47,801 nt of DNA from assembly GCF_024741135.1 (NCBI RefSeq), contig NZ_JANSUY010000030.1:1-47801 (forward strand), read 5' to 3'. The position numbers were made by a program, and so were the translations under genes. Shown here piece by piece: positions 35,250-44,153 of this stretch. This DNA comes from Aquiflexum gelatinilyticum. GTDB lineage: Bacteria > Bacteroidota > Bacteroidia > Cytophagales > Cyclobacteriaceae. Each line of letters starts with the position of its first letter. The stretch's first letter is position 1. The notes beneath the pieces were generated by a model. That model was given only the letters and a program-made list of their open reading frames with translations. It was not told where the DNA came from and searched no databases.

Positions 35250-35304
35250 ATAGGGAAGCGAGGCATGACGCTTTCGTACTTTAAAATTATCTCCCTATTT
35301 TTAG
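35250..35304 (+). other. Nested inverted repeats in the gap before the GNAT-like gene
   Basis: ATAGGGA (35250-35256) pairs with TCCCTAT (35292-35298), and inside it AAGCG pairs with CGCTT (35256-35260, 35269-35273). A short T run follows the outer arm. It could be a weak terminator for the rhodanese gene or a leader structure. Confidence 0.35.
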
Positions 35305-35320
35305 CCGCTTAATTAAAATC

Positions 35321-36493
35321 ATGACTATGGATATTCTGGAGGTCAACAGTCCAGCCCTTGAAAAAGAATTTTTGGAAATGGCCGTAAGGCTATATAAAAA
35401 TGAGGAAAACTGGATAAGACCTCTCGATAAAGACATACAGGGATTGTTTGAGCCGGAGACAAATAAGCTGTTCAAGCAAGGCGGAAAAGCCAAAAGATGG
35501 CTTGTCAAGGATCAAAAAGGAAACACTATTGGAAGAATTGCCACCTTTATCCATCCCAAATGGAAAGAGAAGCAACCGACAGGTGGAGTTGGTTTCTTTG
35601 AGGCAATAAATGACAGCAAAGTTGCCTTCCTTTTGTTTGACACCGCAAAATCCTGGCTTGAAAAGCAGGGCATAGAAGCGATGGATGGTCCGGTCAACTT
35701 CGGTGAGCGTGATAAATGGTGGGGTCTATTGGTTCAGGGTTTTTCGCCTCCTAATTACAACATGCCTTGGAATTTTCCATACTACCAAAAATTCTTCGAA
35801 GATTACGGGTTTCAAGTTTATTTCAAACAGTATACCTATATGAGGCCTGTACAAGGAGGAAATTTTGATGCCAAAATGGTAGAAAGAGCCAATAAAGTTT
35901 TGGCTGATCCGGATTTTTCATTTAGACACCTGACGGGGAAAGAGCTTTCAGAAAAAGCCCCAGAATATTTTATGGAAGTCTATAACAAAGCTTGGGCAAA
36001 GCATATGGGGAAAAGTCTCACACTTAGGGAAACCCAATTGATGTTTGCCAAATTAAAACCTATCAGAGATCCCCGATTGGTCTATTTTGGCTTTTATAAA
36101 GGCGTACCGGTTTCTTTTTTTATCAATATTCCGGAGATCAACCAGATATTCAAATATGTGGATGGGAAATTAGATTTAATGGGAAAACTCAAATTTCTTT
36201 GGTACAAAACTTTTTTCCCACCCAATAAAATGTTGGGCTTGGTATTTGGAGTAATTCCGGAATTTCAAGGGAAAGGTGTGGAAAGCGCCATGATTATGGC
36301 CTACAATGAAACTTTTGCCCGTCATGATTCTTTTCCTTACAAAACAATTGAAATGAATTGGATCGGTGATTTTAATCCCAAAATGATGCGCGTCTGTGAG
36401 CAACTGAATGCTAAAATTTACAAAACCCACCATACCTACAGGTATTTATTCGATAGGTCGCTGCCATTTGAAAGGCATAAGATTTTTGAATGA
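35321..36493 (+). CDS. GNAT-like acyltransferase-fold protein
   Basis: A 390-residue protein. The C-terminal third contains a GNAT acetyl-CoA binding motif (VFGVIPEFQGKGVESAMIM, about 305-323) and typical flanking strands (TIEMNWIGDFNPKMMRVCEQLNAK). The N-terminal half also has GNAT-like pieces (AKRWLVKDQKGNTIGRIATFI, cited in part; MDGPVNFGERDKWWGLLVQGF, cited in part), so it may be a double-GNAT fold. Similar Bacteroidota proteins carry only vague names. The acceptor substrate is unknown. ATG 35321 (or 35327). Its stop is 67 bases before the PfkB kinase. Confidence 0.75.
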   Translation: MTMDILEVNSPALEKEFLEMAVRLYKNEENWIRPLDKDIQGLFEPETNKLFKQGGKAKRWLVKDQKGNTIGRIATFIHPKWKEKQPTGGVGFFEAINDSKVAFLLFDTAKSWLEKQGIEAMDGPVNFGERDKWWGLLVQGFSPPNYNMPWNFPYYQKFFEDYGFQVYFKQYTYMRPVQGGNFDAKMVERANKVLADPDFSFRHLTGKELSEKAPEYFMEVYNKAWAKHMGKSLTLRETQLMFAKLKPIRDPRLVYFGFYKGVPVSFFINIPEINQIFKYVDGKLDLMGKLKFLWYKTFFPPNKMLGLVFGVIPEFQGKGVESAMIMAYNETFARHDSFPYKTIEMNWIGDFNPKMMRVCEQLNAKIYKTHHTYRYLFDRSLPFERHKIFE

Positions 36494-36560
36494 AAAAGGT
36501 CTGCTTTTGTGGGATCTCCCTTTTGGTATAAATAAACCAATTATTAATAAATCAAAAAAC

Positions 36561-37556
36561 ATGAAAAAATACGATGTAACGGGCATAGGCAATGCTCTTG
36601 TAGATATAGAATTTAAAGTATCCGACCAGTTTTTTTTTGACAATCACGTTGAAAAAGGCCTGATGACACTGGTTGATGAAAACCGTCAAAATGCTCTCAT
36701 GAAGGTGATCAATACCAAAGAAGCAAAAAAACAGTGTGGTGGATCTGCAGCGAACACAGTCATTGCGGTGAGCCAATTTGGTGGAAATGCCTTCTATTGT
36801 TGTAAAGTGGCCAATGACGAATTAGGGTATTTTTATCTTGAAGATTTAAAAAATTCCGGAGTAGACAACAGCCTGGAAGGTAAAGTCCCCCAGGATGGAA
36901 TTACAGGCAAATGTCTTGTAATGGTTACCGAAGATTCTGAAAGAACTCTGAACACATTTTTGGGAATTACCCAAAATTTTTCCGTTCTAGATCTGAGTGA
37001 GTCGGCTATCAAAGATTCCAAATATTTGTTTATCGAAGGCTATTTGGTTACCTCTCCAAACGGCAGAGAAGCCATGGTCCATGCCAAGAAAACTGCAGAA
37101 TCGGCCGGCACTAAAGTCGCTCTGACGTTCTCAGACCCTGCAATGGTAAAGTATTTTCATACCGGTTTTGATGAAGTAATCGGTCCGAGTGTTGACTTGC
37201 TTTTTGCCAATGAAGAGGAGGCCATGCTTTTTACAGGAAAGGAAAACATTCTTGAGGCTAGGGAGGAATTGAAAAAGGCTGCCAAACATTTTGTAATCAC
37301 ACAAGGAAAAAATGGCGCTATGATTTGGGATGGAGACACATTTATAGACATAGAACCTTACAAAACAGTGGCAATCGATAGCAATGGGGCAGGAGATATG
37401 TTTGCAGGTGCATTTATGTATGGGATTACCAATGGACATAGCTATGCATCAAGCGGAAAATTGGCCTCAATGGCAAGTTCTAAAATTGTGAGTCAATTTG
37501 GCCCTAGACTGAAATGGCATGAAGCCAAAGAAATACTTGGTAGGTTATTGCCCTGA
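36561..37556 (+). CDS. PfkB-family kinase, adenosine/sugar kinase type
   Basis: A 331-residue ribokinase-fold kinase. ATG 36561 (MKKYDVTGIGNALVDIEF) is the family-like start; the frame is open 51 codons further upstream but that part overlaps the GNAT-like gene and looks non-coding. Motifs: substrate-side GGSAANTVIAVSQFGG (N-terminal PfkB signature) and the C-terminal signature DSNGAGDMFAGAFMYG, with the catalytic Asp in GAGD. Bacteroidota homologs are usually called adenosine kinase; ribokinase or another nucleoside/sugar substrate is possible. The neighbours give no hint of a pathway. Confidence 0.9.
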   Translation: MKKYDVTGIGNALVDIEFKVSDQFFFDNHVEKGLMTLVDENRQNALMKVINTKEAKKQCGGSAANTVIAVSQFGGNAFYCCKVANDELGYFYLEDLKNSGVDNSLEGKVPQDGITGKCLVMVTEDSERTLNTFLGITQNFSVLDLSESAIKDSKYLFIEGYLVTSPNGREAMVHAKKTAESAGTKVALTFSDPAMVKYFHTGFDEVIGPSVDLLFANEEEAMLFTGKENILEAREELKKAAKHFVITQGKNGAMIWDGDTFIDIEPYKTVAIDSNGAGDMFAGAFMYGITNGHSYASSGKLASMASSKIVSQFGPRLKWHEAKEILGRLLP

Positions 37557-37612
37557 TTCCAAAATGAGATTTATGGGAGTAAAGAAATTGACTGAAAATA
37601 TTTAGTTGGAGA

Positions 37613-37642
37613 TTTGTTCAGTTATTGATTGTGTTATATTTT
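37613..37642 (+). promoter_or_regulatory. Candidate promoter of the M16 peptidase genes
   Basis: TTTG, 18 bases, TATATTTT (seven of eight conserved or free positions of TAnnTTTG). It would give a leader of about 115 bases before the ATG at 37765. Confidence 0.4.
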
Positions 37643-37764
37643 TCGCAGAAATAACTTAAAAATTTCTTCACCGGTATCCGTTTTTATTCTTTTATCCTTT
37701 TTTGATAAACAAATCTGATTAAAAAAAGTAAAACTTACATGAACCAAAAACTAAATCCAAGTAT

Positions 37765-39129
37765 ATGAGAAAGTTTACCTTTACGCTGTTGGCGGGAGTC
37801 TTTTTGACACTTTCGGCGATAGCCCAAAACAAGATTGATTTCAAGGAATTTACCTTGGACAATGGTTTGAATGTGATTATGCACCAGGACAACAGTACTC
37901 CAATTGTGGCTGTATCTGTTTTGTACCATGTCGGGTCCAAAAATGAAAAACCGGATCGGACAGGTTTTTCCCACTTCTTTGAGCATTTGCTTTTTGAAGG
38001 TACAGAGAATATCGGCAGGGGTGAATATATGAGCAAAATCCAGTCTATAGGTGGTACGCTCAATGCTTTTACATCAAACGACGTGACGTACTATTATGAG
38101 ATTGTTCCTTCCAATCAACTGGAAACTGCCTTATACATGGAATCTGAAAGAATGCTTCATCCTAAAATCGATCAAATCGGTGTCGATACCCAAAGAGAAG
38201 TCATCAAAGAGGAAAAAAGGCAATCTTATGACAACCGTCCATATGGTACAATTCTTCCTGAGACAATGAAAAGATCTTTTGTCAAGCATCCTTATATGTC
38301 ACCTGTGATCGGATCCATGGAACATTTGGATTCAGCCAAATTGGAAGAATTTATGGCTTTTCATGAAGCTTATTATGTGCCGCGAAATTCCACCCTGACT
38401 ATTGCAGGAGATATAGATTATGGTCAGGCTGAAAGGTGGGTTAGAGATTATTTCGGTGAAATCCCGTCAGGCCCATCTGATTTTTACCGTCCAAACATCA
38501 CAGAACCGAAAAAAACAACTGAAACCCGTGACGTCATTTATGACAATATCCAGATTCCTGCTGTGATCCAATCCTACAATCTCCCTCCAAAAAACCATCC
38601 TGACTCATATGCCCTTTCTATGCTTTCGACCTACTTGGCGGGAGGGAATTCTTCCTTGATGACGAAAGAACTTGTGGACAAACAACAAAAGGCATTGGGA
38701 GTAGCTGCTATTCCATTGGATTTAGAAGATGGAGGTGTGTTTTTGATGTATTGCATTGCGAATATGGGAGTTGATCCAAAAGAACTTGAAAATGAGATGG
38801 ATGTCATTTTAGCCAAGGTTCAGAAAGAAGGTATCTCCGACAAGGATTTTCAAAAATTAAAAAATATCATCGAAAATGACCTTGTCACTAAAAACAGTTC
38901 AATGGCAGGAATTGCACAAAATCTCGCTGAGTCAAAAGTGTTCTACGGGAAGACAGATTATATCAATCAGGAGATGGAATATTACTCAAAGGTAACTCCT
39001 GAAGACATAAAAAGGGTAGCTAATGAGTACCTTTCGTTGAACGGAAGGGTAGTTTTGTATTATCTGCCAAAGTCAGCACAAGTTCCTGAAACTCCTGCAG
39101 GAGCATCAATGAAGGAAAATAAAAATTGA
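37765..39129 (+). CDS. M16 zinc peptidase, catalytic subunit
   Basis: A 454-residue exported peptidase (signal peptide to AIAQ). The inverted zinc motif HxxEH is His70-Phe-Phe-Glu73-His74 (FSHFFEHLLFEGTEN), with the downstream Glu of the family in QREVIKEEKRQ (about 149-150). The second half lacks the Arg/Tyr pair that completes the active site in M16 enzymes. The next gene shows the reverse pattern, so the two products probably form a heterodimer, as in M16B peptidases and mitochondrial processing peptidase. The 45-base gap between them supports one operon. Periplasmic peptide degradation is the likely role. Confidence 0.93.
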   Translation: MRKFTFTLLAGVFLTLSAIAQNKIDFKEFTLDNGLNVIMHQDNSTPIVAVSVLYHVGSKNEKPDRTGFSHFFEHLLFEGTENIGRGEYMSKIQSIGGTLNAFTSNDVTYYYEIVPSNQLETALYMESERMLHPKIDQIGVDTQREVIKEEKRQSYDNRPYGTILPETMKRSFVKHPYMSPVIGSMEHLDSAKLEEFMAFHEAYYVPRNSTLTIAGDIDYGQAERWVRDYFGEIPSGPSDFYRPNITEPKKTTETRDVIYDNIQIPAVIQSYNLPPKNHPDSYALSMLSTYLAGGNSSLMTKELVDKQQKALGVAAIPLDLEDGGVFLMYCIANMGVDPKELENEMDVILAKVQKEGISDKDFQKLKNIIENDLVTKNSSMAGIAQNLAESKVFYGKTDYINQEMEYYSKVTPEDIKRVANEYLSLNGRVVLYYLPKSAQVPETPAGASMKENKN

Positions 39130-39174
39130 TAAAAGATACTTTCCCAATCACTTTTATTCATACTATCAGAAAAC

Positions 39175-41217
39175 ATGAAAAATATAATCCTATATATATT
39201 ATTTGCCTTTGTTGTTCAATCAGGCTTTGCACAGATTGATAGGAGTTCCTATCCTGAACCGGGTCCTGCGAGAGAAATCAAACTTGGAAATGCAGACTCC
39301 TTTACCCTTCCAAACGGACTAAAGGTATTTGTTGTCGAAAACAGGAAATTGCCAAGGGTTGCTTTTTCATTAGTCTTGGAAAGAGATCCCATTTTCGAAG
39401 GAGATAAGGCCGGAATGCTCAATATGGTAGGTCAGATGATGACCGGAGGAACTTCCAACAGAACAAAAGACCAATTGGATGAGGAAATTGATTTTATCGG
39501 TGCTTCCATCAATGCCAGTGCTTCTTCCATTTATGCAGCCTCATTGAAAAAACACCAAGAAAAAGTGCTCGAATTGATGACGGATGTATTATACAATCCT
39601 GTTTTTCCGCAAGAAGAATTGGATAAACTTAAAAAACAGACGATTTCAGGCTTGGCCGCAAGCAAAGACGACCCAAATTCCATCTCAGGAAGGTTGACAT
39701 CCACACTTAATTTTGGAACAAACCATCCTTATGGAGAATCAGAAACTGAAGCTACTGTCAAAAACATCACGGTGGAGGATATCAAGTCTTACTACGATAT
39801 TTATTTTAAACCTAACATCGCATACCTTGCCATTGTAGGGGACATCAACAAAAAAGAGGCAGAAGCTTTGGTCAAGAAGTATTTCAGTAAATGGGAAAAA
39901 GGAAATGTTCCGACCCATTCCTATGAAAAACCAACTCTTCCTGCAAAAAATACCGTAGCATTAGTGGACAGATCAGCATCCGTACAGTCTGTCGTAGATG
40001 TGACTTATCCACTTGAAATGAACCTAAGCAATCCCGATTATTTGGCCTCAAGGGTTTTGAATTATATTCTTGGTGGAGGAGCATCTTCAAGGTTGTTTAT
40101 GAACTTAAGAGAGGAAAAAGGCTACACTTATGGGGCTTATTCCTCAATCGGTGCTGATAAATTGATCACAAGTTTTTCTGCAAATGCAAGTGTAAAGCAA
40201 ACTGCGACTGACTCAGCAATCACAGAGATAATTTATGAGATCAGAAACCTAAGAGACAACGGCATTACTGAAGAAGAATTAATCAGTGCAAAGGCCAATT
40301 TGAGTGGTTCGTTTGGTAGATCATTGGAAAGTCCTTCCACCATCGCCAATTTTGCTATTAACACTGAGAGGTATAAGCTTCCACAAGATTTCTATGCCAC
40401 TTATCTTCAGAAATTGAATGCCTTGACTGTAGCCGATATCAATGCTGCAGCAAAAAAATTCATGAAGCCTGACAACATGTACATTACGGTCGTAGGAAAC
40501 GGGGCTGCAATTGAAAAAAGCCTTCTTGCTTTTGGTGAAGTAAAAAGATTCACCAACACAGCGGAACCTGAGAGGCAGATTGCCATGAATACAGAAATGA
40601 CCGCAGATCAGGTAATTGAAAATTACCTCAATGCTATCGGTGGAGAAGGCAAAGCTAAAGGCATAAAAACATCCAAAATGGAATCTGTCGCTGAAATACA
40701 AGGAATGACACTGAATTTCGTAGCTGTTTATGATGAGCCAAAATCTGCATTTGCCCAAAAAGTAATGATGATGGGCAATGTGGCATCCAATACTGTTATC
40801 AAAGATGGAAAAGGTTCAGTTACAGCAATGGGACAATCCACCGCACTCACTGACGAACAATACGAGGCTGCCAAAATGAGTATGTTTATTTTTCCTGAGT
40901 TACATTATGAGGAATTGGGATATTCTATGGTTTTGGAAGGAATCAAAGATGTAGAAGGAGAAAACGCATACAAGGTAATCGTATCCAATCCCACAGGTTC
41001 CAAGCAGGTCAACTACTATAGTGTAGAGTCCGGATTGAAAGTCAAAACGGAAAGTGCTGAAGCAGGCGATATGTTTTTTAGCGAATACAAAGAAATCGAT
41101 GGAGTAAAATATCCAATGATGATGTTGTTGAAATCCCCGATGATCCCGATGCCTTTGGAAACAAAGGTTGAAAAAATCGAATTCAATGTTACTATTTCTG
41201 AGGACGATATAAAATAA
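39175..41217 (+). CDS. M16 non-catalytic partner fused to a C-terminal secreted domain
   Basis: A 680-residue exported protein (signal peptide to GFAQ). Residues about 25-470 are an M16 module, but where HxxEH should be it reads NMVGQ (MLNMVGQMMTGGTSN), so it cannot bind zinc there. It keeps the substrate-binding Arg/Tyr region (SSRLFMNLREEKGYTYGAY) that the upstream subunit lacks. Residues about 476-680 form an extra domain that is homologous from end to end with the whole mature product of the next gene (shared pieces include MGNVA, MGQ, FPE-HY, LGY, YYSV-SGLK, EIDGVK-PM). The extra domain has a beta-rich look, possibly of the LolA/lipoprotein-sorting kind; that is inference. Confidence 0.9.
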   Translation: MKNIILYILFAFVVQSGFAQIDRSSYPEPGPAREIKLGNADSFTLPNGLKVFVVENRKLPRVAFSLVLERDPIFEGDKAGMLNMVGQMMTGGTSNRTKDQLDEEIDFIGASINASASSIYAASLKKHQEKVLELMTDVLYNPVFPQEELDKLKKQTISGLAASKDDPNSISGRLTSTLNFGTNHPYGESETEATVKNITVEDIKSYYDIYFKPNIAYLAIVGDINKKEAEALVKKYFSKWEKGNVPTHSYEKPTLPAKNTVALVDRSASVQSVVDVTYPLEMNLSNPDYLASRVLNYILGGGASSRLFMNLREEKGYTYGAYSSIGADKLITSFSANASVKQTATDSAITEIIYEIRNLRDNGITEEELISAKANLSGSFGRSLESPSTIANFAINTERYKLPQDFYATYLQKLNALTVADINAAAKKFMKPDNMYITVVGNGAAIEKSLLAFGEVKRFTNTAEPERQIAMNTEMTADQVIENYLNAIGGEGKAKGIKTSKMESVAEIQGMTLNFVAVYDEPKSAFAQKVMMMGNVASNTVIKDGKGSVTAMGQSTALTDEQYEAAKMSMFIFPELHYEELGYSMVLEGIKDVEGENAYKVIVSNPTGSKQVNYYSVESGLKVKTESAEAGDMFFSEYKEIDGVKYPMMMLLKSPMIPMPLETKVEKIEFNVTISEDDIK

Positions 41218-41224
41218 ATTTTAA

Positions 41225-41249
41225 GGAGGGATTCAATCCCTCTTTTTTT
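41225..41249 (+). terminator. Short terminator between the M16 pair and the following paralog gene
   Basis: A 7-base stem GAGGGAT / ATCCCTC with a 3-base loop and seven T. It should end or attenuate transcription from the M16 genes. Confidence 0.75.
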
Positions 41250-41280
41250 ATTTAAATTTCAAAAATTTAACCAAGAGAAA

Positions 41281-42012
41281 ATGAAGAAATTATTTGTTGC
41301 AGCACTAGCATTGGGTGTAGTTCTGATCGGATCAGATGTCAAGGCAAACATTACAGACAAAGAGCCATCAAAAGACCATTCATATGTTGAGAATGATCCT
41401 GCTTCTATTATTGAAAATTATATCAAAGCGGTAGGAGGCAAAGCTAATGTTGAAAAAATCAAAAATTCGGTTTTGCTAATGGAAGCAGAATTTCAGGGGG
41501 CGACCATAGTGATTAAAGGAATTTCTGACCAAGTCAACAGCAGGATGCTTCAAGAAACATCCGTGATGGGTAATGTTGCCCAAAAGACGGTTTTGGTAAA
41601 TGGCAAAGGTAAAATATCCGGTATGGGGCAGGAGCAAGAACTGACAGAGGAAATGGTCACTATGCTAAAAGCACAAACATATGTTTTTCCTGAGATGCAT
41701 TACATAGACCTTGGATATACTATGGAGGTTCAAGGTACAGAAATTATTAATGATGAAGATGCCAATAAGCTGATCATCACTGCACCAAACGGCATGAAAA
41801 CCGTAGAATATTATTCAGTAGCTTCAGGTCTTAAGTTAAGAACAAGCTCTGATGCAGCGGGAGATATCACTTATATGGATTATTCTGAAATAGACGGAGT
41901 CAAAATCCCTATGAGGCTTTCGATCAAAAACCCAATGTTACCTGTGGCATTGGAAGCAAAGATGGTATCAATGAAATTCAATCAGGAGCTTTCTGACGAG
42001 GATTTCAAATAA
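41281..42012 (+). CDS. Secreted protein, stand-alone copy of the M16 partner's C-terminal domain
   Basis: A 243-residue exported protein (MKKLFVAALALGVVLIG..., cleavage near VKA). From residue 40 to the end it aligns without large gaps with the C-terminal 205 residues of the preceding M16 protein: SIIENYIKAVGGK / QVIENYLNAIGGE, VMGNVAQKTVLVNGKG / MMGNVASNTVIKDGKG, YVFPEMHYIDLGYTM / FIFPELHYEELGYSM, YYSVASGLKLRT / YYSVESGLKVKT, ending in SDEDFK / SEDDIK. It arose by duplication of that domain or the reverse. The function is unknown; it may bind the same ligand as, or compete with, the fused domain. A terminator lies on both sides. Confidence 0.88.
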   Translation: MKKLFVAALALGVVLIGSDVKANITDKEPSKDHSYVENDPASIIENYIKAVGGKANVEKIKNSVLLMEAEFQGATIVIKGISDQVNSRMLQETSVMGNVAQKTVLVNGKGKISGMGQEQELTEEMVTMLKAQTYVFPEMHYIDLGYTMEVQGTEIINDEDANKLIITAPNGMKTVEYYSVASGLKLRTSSDAAGDITYMDYSEIDGVKIPMRLSIKNPMLPVALEAKMVSMKFNQELSDEDFK

Positions 42013-42031
42013 ATTAAAAGCATCAAAAAAG

Positions 42032-42067
42032 AAAAAGGGCCTCCGGATTTTTGGATGCCCTTTTTTT
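42032..42067. terminator. Bidirectional terminator
   Basis: AAAAAGGGC-C-TCC, 8-base loop, GGA-T-GCCCTTTTT: one mismatch, flanking A and T runs, between convergent genes. Confidence 0.85.
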
Positions 42068-42153
42068 ATTCCAATTACCTTTAAGATTTGATCTATTTTT
42101 GAAAAATCCTTATTAGCTTTTTTTGAGAATTCCCTTTGAAATCAGAAAGACAG

Positions 42154-43809
42154 TTATTCTCCAAGGAGTTTGTTGAGACTGAAAATGTCATCTTCCTTAA
42201 TTTGGATTATAAATTTCGGAAAATACTTTTTCGTGTTCTTTGATAATGGTACTTCTTTGATTTTTCCTAATCTCTCTATTTTGAAATTGATTTGATCATT
42301 GGTTGCATTTTCAAAATCATATTCCAGAATTTTGTCATTTTTCATTAGGATGGCATATGCCCCAGAATCGGGATGCAGTTGTGTGATGATTCCTGATTCA
42401 TCCTTTCGGATTCCCCAATGGTGCAATAGACCATCTCCTTCAAAATTTTCAATGATTTCGATTCCTATCTGTGCTAATAATTCTTTTATCAGCGTTAGTA
42501 AATCTTCCTTTCCAAAAACAAAGCTTTGGAAAAACGAAGTTATTTTTTCCCCTTCTTTTGATAGACTTCTAATTAGATTTTCAAAATCTCCAAGGTTATA
42601 TCCAACTCTGGTTTTCCCAAATTTCTCCCACATTTCCTTCATTAATTCAGAAAGTGAGGAACCTGAAGATTTTAACATCAGATCTAGGCAAAGAGAAATT
42701 AGTGCACCTCGGTTATAAATACTGACTTTTTTGTCAGGTATTCCTGGTTTGTATCCATCTAGCCACAGGTCAAAACTTGATTCAACTATTGATTGATTCC
42801 TCCATCCTAAGCTATCAAATTCACGTTGGATCTGTTTTTGAAGAAGATCTATGTAATCTTCAAACTTCAAATATCCGGATTTTAATAGATAATAATCTCC
42901 CATGTATGTGGTTACTCCCTCCATAACCAATCCTTCGTTTAAATAAACTTCTTTGGAAAGATCATAGGTAAGAATCCCGGATGGCCTTATTCTACAAACA
43001 TTCCAAAAGTGATACAGTTCATGCGAACTTACTCCGATAAGTTCATCTAGTTCGGATTTATCCGATAATGCATATGCAGGGCCATAGGTGATGACCGTCG
43101 AAAAGGCATGCTCTACTCCATGAAAATGTCGATATGACAAAAGTTGAAAAATAAAATGGTAATCCTCTGCCGGAAATTCTCCAAAGTCCTTGATTTGAGA
43201 ATCAGTGATTGATTTCAAAACAGATTGAAAATAAGTTACATCAAAATGGATTTCTCCTTGAATCCATACGTGGAATTTGGAATCCAGGGCATCATACGAA
43301 AAATGCTTTAAACCTGCACTTGCCAAAAATGGACTGTCCATCAAGTGTTGAAAAGAGCCAGCTTTCCATTTATTGCCTTCGATGTTTTCAAGAGCGGTCG
43401 CTACTTGATAATCATTTGGCAATTCAATTGTAATATAGATTTCTTCATTTTTTCCTTCCTGAATATCAAAAATAAAATTTGAGAAATTGAGGTATAATTG
43501 TTCATCATCAGACCAACATCCTCCAGCATCCATTTGGTTACAGTAATACTCGTATTGAATTACATATAATCCGGACACCGGGGCAATAAACTCCCAAAGG
43601 TCTTTACTCGTTTTTTTCCAAGGAAGCTTCGTCTCATGGTAAGTCAATTCAAAATTTCTGATTTTCTGTGCATAATTAGCCAACTCATATCTTCCAGGCC
43701 TCCAAGCCGGCAATTGGAGATGGATTATTTGCTTTTCAAAGCAATTAATCTCCAACCGGATTTGGATAAATTGGGAAGTAAAGGATTTTCTGAAAATGGA
43801 ATAATGCAT
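42154..43809 (-). CDS. M61 family metallopeptidase (glycyl aminopeptidase-like)
   Basis: A 551-residue zinc peptidase. The zinc motif HExxH is present in SSHELYHFWNVCRIRP, which matches the M61 pattern HEfxHxWNxxRIRP, and the third ligand is probably a Glu in VYLNEGLVMEGVTTYMGD. The N-terminal domain (LQLPAWRPGRYELANYAQKI, cited in part) is characteristic of M61, and a C-terminal PDZ-like region (about 450-540) follows. No signal peptide is seen: the protein starts MHYSIFRKSF directly, so it is probably cytoplasmic, unlike many M61 relatives. It is divergent from rpmH, with interleaved promoters. Confidence 0.9.
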   Translation of the reverse strand: MHYSIFRKSFTSQFIQIRLEINCFEKQIIHLQLPAWRPGRYELANYAQKIRNFELTYHETKLPWKKTSKDLWEFIAPVSGLYVIQYEYYCNQMDAGGCWSDDEQLYLNFSNFIFDIQEGKNEEIYITIELPNDYQVATALENIEGNKWKAGSFQHLMDSPFLASAGLKHFSYDALDSKFHVWIQGEIHFDVTYFQSVLKSITDSQIKDFGEFPAEDYHFIFQLLSYRHFHGVEHAFSTVITYGPAYALSDKSELDELIGVSSHELYHFWNVCRIRPSGILTYDLSKEVYLNEGLVMEGVTTYMGDYYLLKSGYLKFEDYIDLLQKQIQREFDSLGWRNQSIVESSFDLWLDGYKPGIPDKKVSIYNRGALISLCLDLMLKSSGSSLSELMKEMWEKFGKTRVGYNLGDFENLIRSLSKEGEKITSFFQSFVFGKEDLLTLIKELLAQIGIEIIENFEGDGLLHHWGIRKDESGIITQLHPDSGAYAILMKNDKILEYDFENATNDQINFKIERLGKIKEVPLSKNTKKYFPKFIIQIKEDDIFSLNKLLGE

Positions 43810-43833
43810 ATGCCTTTGACTTAGGATTCAAAA

Positions 43834-43841
43834 CAAAAGTA
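43834..43841 (-). promoter_or_regulatory. Candidate -7 element of the M61 peptidase gene
   Basis: On the minus strand TACTTTTG, an exact TAnnTTTG match, 24 bases before the ATG. The -33 region is only a T run. Confidence 0.4.
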
Positions 43842-43850
43842 AATCTACGG

Positions 43851-43881
43851 TTTGTAAATAAAAAAAGGTTATCTATCTTTG
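43851..43881 (+). promoter_or_regulatory. Promoter of rpmH
   Basis: TTTG (43851-43854), 19 bases, TATCTTTG (43874-43881): both elements and the spacing match the Bacteroidota housekeeping promoter exactly. The leader to rpmH is about 60 bases. Confidence 0.8.
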
Positions 43882-43948
43882 CAGTCCTTTAAAGGGAGAC
43901 CTTCAGGAATTCTACAAGCAAAGCACAAAATATTAAATAGATAGCGTC

Positions 43949-44107
43949 ATGAAAAGAACATTTCAGCCTTCTCGAAGAAAAAGAAGAAACAAGCATGGAT
44001 TCAAACTTAGAATGTCCACTGCCAATGGAAGAAGAGTATTGAAATCCAGAAGAGCAAAAGGAAGGCACAAGCTTACAGTATCTTCTGAAAAGACTTTGAA
44101 GAAGTAA
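43949..44107 (+). CDS. rpmH: 50S ribosomal protein L34
   Basis: A 52-residue, strongly basic protein of the large ribosomal subunit. The reading [20 protein letters not shown] followed by [20 protein letters not shown] is the near-universal L34 sequence. The last residues ([12 protein letters not shown]) are a normal Bacteroidota tail. It is followed by rnpA after 46 bases, the usual bacterial order rpmH-rnpA; dnaA is not in view. Confidence 0.97.
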   Translation: MKRTFQPSRRKRRNKHGFKLRMSTANGRRVLKSRRAKGRHKLTVSSEKTLKK

Positions 44108-44153
44108 TTTTGAGCATTCTGTTTCGTATGTTTAATACGTAAATCAAAATGCA

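Noticed and set aside
36408-36560. N-terminal extension of the PfkB kinase
   Set aside because: The frame is open, but this part overlaps the GNAT-like gene and has no family similarity; ATG 36561 gives the standard beginning.
42299-42718. 139-codon frame antisense to the M61 peptidase
   Set aside because: Shadow of the coding strand, which has the HExxH motif and the family architecture.
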